A DNA stretch of 64,000 nucleotides from Zerene cesonia. Taxonomy: Eukaryota > Arthropoda > Insecta > Lepidoptera > Pieridae. Position numbers and translations under genes: made by a program. The stretch covers positions 2,294,001 to 2,358,000 of the forward strand of contig NC_052128.1 of NCBI RefSeq assembly GCF_012273895.1, in the 5' to 3' direction. Under the pieces are notes generated by a model. The model was given only the letters and a program-made list of their open reading frames with translations, was not told where the DNA came from and did not search any database. Positions 61,701-64,000 of the stretch are shown here, one piece after another (position 1 is the first letter of the stretch; every line of letters starts with the position of its first letter).

Positions 61701-62624
61701 ATACCTTATCCAACTATGATTACTTCAAAATGGAATAAATTTTATAACTCATTCATACAAAAATGGCTGCTGGGATTTAGGTGATATTTCACCAGCAGAT
61801 ATAGATTAGTCTGCATTAGCATAATCTACAATTATATAGAGTACCATCCAAGTGATGCAGTGAGCTAAAACTAGTTCACACAAAATGCAAGTTTATTAAA
61901 AATACTTTTAGTAATAAATCTTACTTACTCTTGAGCACATTATCCAATATGGCATATAACTTTTTCTCTGTATTAAGATATTCTTCATCTTCATTGACTG
62001 GCCAATCACATGATAATTTGAATTCTATTATATCTACTTTTCGACCAGAGTCATCTGGTAATGTGCACAACCTAAAAATAAAAAGTTAAATTAATAAAAA
62101 TCTAATTTATTAATAAAAAAATTGCACTATTACTATTGTTTGTTTTATTATATTCCGGTAATGAACAAAACCATGCATAGGTACATTATCCCAATAAGAG
62201 GGATTACAAGTTCATAAACTATTAGGTATTATCAAAAACATTTATTGATAAAGTTGTATAAGGATGTAGAAAAGATAAACAAGATAAAGGGTTGTTTAAT
62301 AACTCTTAAAGTATTTCGAGGTGTGTCACTTTAAAAATTTAAATGATTTGCGGTAAATACAACAGTTATTTACAAACTATATCATATAAGAAAAAAAACG
62401 TTAAAATATAAACAGGTGTAGACATGTCACTCAGGTTTTTTTTTTTTGCTGGTTAAGTAGTTATGTACAAAACTTGGAATGTGAGCTTAGTGTAATAATT
62501 ATGGTATAAATTTATAAAAATATACAACTTACCATGTCTGTTCATCAGAAAAATCCAACGATTCCACGTCAATCAGATCAAAATCGATCATATCTTTGTT
62601 TATATTTTGATTAATCTGATTCAT
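43633..62624 (-). CDS. Mitotic microtubule plus-end-type protein, SLAIN/Sentin-like candidate (exons 1-12, C-terminus in another contig)
   Basis: This is the span of a spliced minus-strand gene; the exons are listed separately. Twelve exons join with matching phases to 902 codons without a stop. The product is hydrophilic and rich in Ser, Thr, Asn and Pro, with no membrane segment, so it is probably largely disordered. Visible motifs are an acidic N-terminus with a Trp-Leu pair (31-32), a KEN box (468-470), CDK-type SPKR (439-442) and TPKR (581-584), two PPSLVSS motifs (263-269, 343-349), M-[ND]-x-T repeats, and basic-flanked TNLP (792-795), which resembles an EB1-binding SxIP/SxLP site. With the two plus-strand exons at 32277-33060 it becomes 949 aa and ends in RRALRPPSVYSV...MDHY, which from memory resembles the tail of vertebrate SLAIN1/2. 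The gene itself is near certain; the SLAIN/Sentin assignment is an inference. There is no RWD or kinase domain. Confidence 0.85.
43843..43888. repeat. Perfect 19-bp inverted repeat with 8-nt loop
   Basis: Left arm 43843-43861 (AAGCTCCATAGTGCTGTAA) and right arm 43870-43888 are exact reverse complements. It abuts the decayed exon 11 duplicate in intron 11. Transcribed, it would form a strong hairpin; it could also be a fold-back scar left by the duplication. Confidence 0.85.
43891..43950 (-). pseudogene. Decayed duplicate of the 3' part of exon 11
   Basis: Within intron 11, this aligns without gaps to 44238-44297 (exon 11 end plus donor) at 42 of 60 positions; the last 10 bases are identical. 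In the exon 11 frame it reads PTAAALASILL followed by a TAG stop, and the donor GT has become AT, so it can no longer act as an exon. It is a local exon duplication that has decayed. Confidence 0.7.
44010..44130 (+). mobile_element. Helitron-like fragment in intron 11
   Basis: ATTATAAAGCTGAAGAAG, TTGAACGCACTTATTTCAGG and TTCTGGTCCGATTTGAAAAT. The 3' end is missing. It lies between exon 11 and its decayed duplicate. Confidence 0.55.
44241..44377 (-). CDS. SLAIN-like gene, exon 11
   Basis: Encodes residues 813-858; acceptor TTTTTTTAG, donor CAG|GTGATC, phases 1 in and 0 out. It is GC-rich and basic (GNIPQSRALGRTMVRRG, then PTAAAPAPTRRESVVLPPTQ). Its 3' end has a decayed duplicate at 43891-43950 in the following intron. 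Confidence 0.88.
44951..44972 (+). repeat. GAT microsatellite
   Basis: Seven GAT units in intron 10, about 12 bp beyond the exon 10 donor. Confidence 0.9.
44985..45095 (-). CDS. SLAIN-like gene, exon 10
   Basis: Encodes residues 776-813; acceptor AATTTCAG, donor G|GTAAGT, phases 1 in and 1 out. The key feature is KKTNLPTSKLRQ: TNLP fits the S/T-x-I/L-P core of EB-binding motifs and is flanked by Lys, Arg and Pro as those motifs require. A GAT microsatellite lies just inside the next intron. Confidence 0.9.
45130..45220 (+). mobile_element. Short Helitron-like fragment in intron 9
   Basis: GAAATCTCTGGAAATAATGA and ACCGATTTCAAAAATTATTC match the early body only. Confidence 0.4.
45502..45678 (-). 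CDS. SLAIN-like gene, exon 9
   Basis: Encodes residues 717-776; acceptor AACCACAG, donor G|GTATTT, phases 1 in and 1 out. It contains MNTTV (724-728) and SATLVKK, then a basic, Ser-Pro-rich stretch (SPDKKIPSPVHVRSPPGK) with several proline-directed phosphorylation candidates. Confidence 0.9.
45972..45988 (+). repeat. TG microsatellite
   Basis: Eight TG units in intron 8. Confidence 0.9.
46104..46247 (-). CDS. SLAIN-like gene, exon 8
   Basis: Encodes residues 669-717; acceptor ACTTTCAG, donor A|GTATGT, phases 1 in and 1 out. The peptide includes STPLMSIRKGSKNELMN and ISPIYDVIDDKSYTM. Exons 8, 9 and 10 are all phase 1-1, so each could be skipped without breaking the frame. Confidence 0.9.
46597..46696 (-). 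CDS. SLAIN-like gene, exon 7
   Basis: Encodes residues 636-669; acceptor GCATATAG, donor C|GTAAGT, phases 0 in and 1 out. The peptide EWDLEQRAMVGSSEST is followed by a Ser-rich SSSSPPDLIDHP, another PP-[SD]-L variant. Confidence 0.9.
46995..48013 (-). CDS. SLAIN-like gene, exon 6 (large exon)
   Basis: Encodes residues 296-635, the largest exon (1019 nt); phases 1 in and 0 out. It holds the second PPSLVSS motif (343-349), the KEN box (468-470), minimal CDK sites SPKR (439) and TPKR (581), and most of the short [MN]-x-T-[LFV] motifs: NVTL 431, TITL 450, MNSTF 471, MNVTL 498, NATF 585, MDATV 600, SATM 619. A charged helical stretch (DKQELNEIIQARQKLSLARKA) lies near 503-523. This is typical of a phosphoregulated mitotic scaffold, but no folded domain is evident. 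Confidence 0.93.
48094..48269 (-). CDS. SLAIN-like gene, exon 5
   Basis: Encodes residues 237-296; acceptor TTATTCAAG, donor G|GTATGA, phases 2 in and 1 out. It carries the first PPSLVSS motif (263-269), within RMSPPSLVSSLVMENSGNF. The following intron is only 80 bp. Confidence 0.9.
49295..49413 (-). CDS. SLAIN-like gene, exon 4
   Basis: Encodes residues 198-237; acceptor GTCTTTCAG, donor AA|GTGAGT, phases 0 in and 2 out. The acidic start LEDELDMQSDAERL is followed by FKPIKVDFTQPMNNF. No known domain is recognised. Confidence 0.9.
49500..49620 (+). repeat. 3'-part copy of the TCTGTC...CACCAGG repeat
   Basis: It starts near CACCAGGCTATATCTCATGA and continues with GAAATTTTCTGAGATA, the segment that follows CACCAGG in this family. 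Located in intron 3. Confidence 0.45.
50945..51115 (+). mobile_element. Helitron-like fragment
   Basis: TCTACTAATATTATAAAAGA at the start, CTCTTTCACGCAAGATCGAT in the body and CTAGCAAAGCGCGGGCGGAA near the end. The 90-codon frame at 50978 is derived from it. Confidence 0.55.
51353..51554 (+). mobile_element. Helitron-like copy
   Basis: TCCTTACTAATATTGTAAAT at the start and CGGCCGAAGCCGTATGAGGA AAGCTAGTAC at the end. Confidence 0.65.
51892..52117 (+). mobile_element. Helitron-like copy
   Basis: TATTATAAGTGCGAAAGTGA near the start and GAAAACGCGGGCGAAAAGCT GGTAC at the end. Confidence 0.65.
52408..52762 (+). mobile_element. Two tandem Helitron-like copies, the second internally deleted
   Basis: Copy 1 (52408-52617) runs from CCTACTAATATTATAAATGC to GGGCGCAGCTAGTA. 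Copy 2 starts immediately (TATAAATGCGAAAGTTTG), lacks the 'TTTCACGCAAAAACTACTG' part, and ends GGGGCGCAGCTAAT. The shared GGCAACTTTTTATCCCGATA and TTCCTACGGAAT are identical, so the duplication is recent. Confidence 0.7.
52845..52960 (+). repeat. Possible distant relative of the same repeat family
   Basis: A T-run followed by GGCAATTGGCAAACGGGGTG and ATGTAGTAAGCATCA resembles the 5' part of related 'gives a GGTAAGC' repeats. The similarity is limited to about 50 bp. Confidence 0.3.
54494..54849 (-). CDS. SLAIN-like gene, exon 3
   Basis: Encodes residues 79-197; acceptor TTACAG, donor CAG|GTGAGA, phases 1 in and 0 out. It has a basic patch (KPKRRPQRPS), an NPPSMSP motif, an Asn-Gln-Thr run (repeats of NQTN), then SPMLRLKTFNVDVN and a basic end (KRRSQ). 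The base composition is clearly coding compared with the flanking introns. Confidence 0.9.
55615..56614. other. Assembly gap (1000 N)
   Basis: Exactly 1000 N inside intron 2 of the SLAIN-like gene; neither flank carries the mariner ends. Confidence 1.
60126..60278 (+). mobile_element. Helitron-like copy, same subfamily as 2913-3095
   Basis: It opens TCACTACATAGTATAAAAC and closes GCGTGCGAAGCCGCGGGTAA then CAGCTAGT. It is shorter than the 2913 copy because the middle is deleted. In intron 2. Confidence 0.6.
61929..62071 (-). CDS. SLAIN-like gene, exon 2
   Basis: Encodes residues 31-79. The acceptor TTTTTAG and donor A|GTAAGT give phases 2 in and 1 out. The peptide runs WLCTLPDDSGRK, then CDWPVNEDEEYLNTEKKL. 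The order Trp-Leu, then a Trp-Pro/acidic stretch, then an amphipathic helix resembles the conserved N-terminal block of SLAIN proteins (ESWLY ... DYPSPDVE ... KL, from memory). This is the best family clue in the N-terminal half, and a weak one. Confidence 0.85.
62533..62624 (-). CDS. SLAIN-like gene, coding exon 1
   Basis: Encodes residues 1-31, starting MNQINQ. The ATG at 62624-62622 is the first in this frame; the open frame upstream has only a TTG. The exon is acidic (DLIDVESLDFSDEQ) and ends within the Trp31 codon at a strong GTAAGT donor, phase 2. RpL28 starts in the opposite direction 482 bp away. Confidence 0.85.
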
Positions 62625-63106
62625 AATACCAAAAAAAGTGAAAACATTAATTTGGCACTTTACACAAATCACATATGAAATTTCCACATAAACTACATTT
62701 ACTTTTACCAATAATGAATAAATATAGAAAAAATGGGTAATATTATCAGAATCAATCAGACAAGTTTAGTTTGGAATTTGACATATTACCGAAGTGCCAA
62801 AAAAATTACTATGCAACGGTGAATTCCATAGACTATAATTTTGAAGAGTTCATCATATTTAAATAAACATCGCAATAAATTTATTTAATTCTTGTATCAT
62901 AATTTCTCATAAATATAAGTAATAGGTTTTGTTCATATAAAATAGGTTTAATTTTCTTTAAAAAATGTGGGTAGGTATCTATGGTATGATATCGCCATGC
63001 AAAATACAAATAGCAACATGTGCGTCCAACTGTCAAAAATTCTTTCTCTTGTCTACGGACACGTCGTGAGCACGTTGTTAGTGGAATTTACGTGCAATTT
63101 ATAAAA
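62625..63106. promoter_or_regulatory. Divergent intergenic/5' UTR region between the SLAIN-like gene and RpL28
   Basis: 482 bp separate the two start codons, which point away from each other, so the promoters must share or abut here. The region is AT-rich with no clear TATA box; an inverted pair TTGGCACTT (about 62651) and AAGTGCCAA (about 62792) is visible. Confidence 0.6.
63041..63055 (+). promoter_or_regulatory. Pyrimidine-rich TOP-like tract at the probable RpL28 start site
   Basis: TCTTTCTCTTGTCTAC lies about 55-65 nt before the RpL28 ATG. Ribosomal protein mRNAs characteristically begin with a C followed by a pyrimidine run; the C at 63042-63043 would be a suitable cap site. Placement is inferred from sequence only. 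Confidence 0.5.
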
Positions 63107-63532
63107 ATGTCGGCGCATTTAAATTGGATGATCATCCGAAACAACAACGCTTTCCTTGTGAAAAAGCGTAACATCAAGAAACCTTTCAGTAAGGAACCCA
63201 ACAATGTGACTAACCTAAACGCCTTCAGATTCAACGGTCTCATCCACAAGAAAGCCGTCGGCGTGGTGGAGAATGACGCCCCCGTCAGAAAAGGATTCAC
63301 AATCGTGTACAAAAAGGCTAGAGCGACCAACAAGCCGGCCAAGAACCTCGTAAAGCGCCAATTCAAAGCTGGCGCTAGGAGATCCCTTTACAAGGTAAAG
63401 AAACTGATGAAAGCCAACAATTACCGCAAAGACCTTTGCAAAGCTACACTTCGACGTGCCTCAGCGATCCTTCGTTCCCAGCGGCCCATTAAGACCAAGA
63501 AACCCAAAGCCGCAGCTGCTAAGGCAGAATAA
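63107..63532 (+). CDS. RpL28: 60S ribosomal protein L28 (eL28)
   Basis: An intronless CDS of 141 codons plus stop. The protein is very basic and starts MSAHLNWMIIRNNNAFLVKK, the typical eL28 N-terminus, followed by KKPFSKEPNNVTNLN, LIHKKAVGV and a Lys/Ala-rich tail (KTKKPKAAAAKAE). The length matches insect eL28 (about 140 aa). It is a component of the large cytosolic ribosomal subunit. I chose the ATG at 63107 because family proteins begin MSAHL; the in-frame ATG at 63020 would add 29 unrelated residues. Codon use is GC-richer than the surroundings, as expected of a highly expressed gene. It is divergent from the SLAIN-like gene. Confidence 0.98.
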   Translation: MSAHLNWMIIRNNNAFLVKKRNIKKPFSKEPNNVTNLNAFRFNGLIHKKAVGVVENDAPVRKGFTIVYKKARATNKPAKNLVKRQFKAGARRSLYKVKKLMKANNYRKDLCKATLRRASAILRSQRPIKTKKPKAAAAKAE

Positions 63533-63549
63533 GTTTTGTAAATAAGGCC

Positions 63550-63555
63550 AATAAA
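63550..63555 (+). terminator. RpL28 poly(A) signal
   Basis: AATAAA 18 nt after the stop codon, giving a very short 3' UTR as usual for ribosomal protein genes. Confidence 0.8.
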
Positions 63556-64000
63556 AAGTAAAAACCAATCCAGATTTTTATTTCAGGTTAACCTATAAAA
63601 TACTTCCATTAGATATGGCAAAACATACCCATACAACTTCATTAAAAATTTCACTTATATTTCTACTTATATTCTGACAGCATAACTATCTAATATTATC
63701 TTAGTTCTTTAATATAATTTTATGTACCTAGTTCATTGTGGATGTACTTATTTTCAATTCGGTAAAAAGGTTGATTTGATTGAATGTAGAAAAGAACATG
63801 TAAATGATTCAAGCTTGAATATATTTTAAAATTATCAATTTATGTTTCAAATGCAATAGCAAAAGGTGCTCTCAAATAAAAAACAAAATATCTAGACAAT
63901 TTATTTATTGAAAACAAATCTTGATCTGTTATATACCAGTACTTTGTGCAAATATGTATATGTTAAAGAACAAATTTTGCAGTTTTACCCAGTGTAGCGT
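63556..64000. other. AT-rich sequence downstream of RpL28
   Basis: No coding exon, RNA gene or recognised repeat is seen up to the window end. Confidence 0.6.

Larger units (their letters stand above)
54850..61928 (-). other. Intron 2 of the SLAIN-like gene, including a 1-kb assembly gap
   Basis: About 7.1 kb as assembled. It is AT-rich and I see no coding exon on either strand. It holds gap 55615-56614 and a Helitron-like copy near 60126-60278. The open frames here (for example minus 58734-59012 and 59111-59350) are short, begin without good context and resemble nothing I recognise. Confidence 0.7.

Noticed and set aside
43633..62624. KNL1/Spc105 as identity of the spliced gene, based on MELT-like motifs
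   Set aside because: No RVSF-type N-terminus and no C-terminal coiled-coil/RWD region; the C-terminus is instead short, basic and Pro-rich.
62625..62711. Upstream extension of exon 1 of the spliced gene
   Set aside because: The frame begins with TTG, has no ATG before MNQ, and encodes an unrelated hydrophobic stretch.
63020..63106. N-terminal extension of RpL28 from the ATG at 63020
   Set aside because: The eL28 family begins MSAHL; the upstream part overlaps the TOP-like tract and is probably not even transcribed.
1..64000. CRISPR arrays, bacterial operons, tRNA and rRNA genes
   Set aside because: Introns, poly(A) signals and eukaryotic transposons exclude a prokaryotic origin. I saw no direct-repeat/spacer pattern and no tRNA-like B box with cloverleaf; an automated tRNA scan was not possible.

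Overview
This is a eukaryotic, AT-rich nuclear scaffold piece, most likely from a butterfly or moth. The evidence is an insect-type ribosomal protein eL28 gene, a multi-exon gene with GT-AG introns, many copies of a Helitron-like repeat of the kind common in Lepidoptera (ends resembling TACTAATATTATAAATGCG and GCGGGCGAAAAGCTAGT), and a mariner-type transposon. Four runs of exactly 1000 N split the window into five contigs: 1-4106, 5107-30953, 31954-39245, 40246-55614 and 56615-64000.

Layout. From 1 to 30953 I find no convincing protein-coding exon: this is a gene-poor stretch with Helitron-like fragments, simple repeats, some less AT-rich islands that may be regulatory, and one possible 5' noncoding exon near 5.44 kb. 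From 43633 to 62624 the minus strand carries one gene whose twelve exons I could join by hand with every splice phase agreeing (902 codons, no stop). It encodes a Ser/Thr/Asn-rich, probably disordered protein with a KEN box, CDK-type sites, repeated M-[ND]-x-T motifs and an SxLP-type motif, which suggests a mitotic, microtubule plus-end protein. SLAIN/Sentin-like is my best but tentative family guess. The intronless RpL28 gene (63107-63532, plus) is head to head with it, with 482 bp between the start codons.

Main discovery. The minus-strand gene has no last exon on its own strand, while contig 31954-39245 carries two orphan C-terminal exons on the PLUS strand (32277-32368 and 33009-33060), which end the reading frame properly in the same compositional style. 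Contig 31954-39245 also begins with the right end of a mariner element, and contig 40246-55614 begins with the reverse complement of that element's left end. Inverting contig 31954-39245 does two things at once: it rebuilds one complete mariner with a TA target duplication across a gap, as already seen at the first gap, and it completes the gene as 14 exons and 949 residues. I therefore propose that this 7.3-kb contig is inverted in the scaffold. Other points worth checking are a decayed exon duplicate in intron 11, perfect inverted repeats, and complementary CA/TG tracts flanking the penultimate exon.
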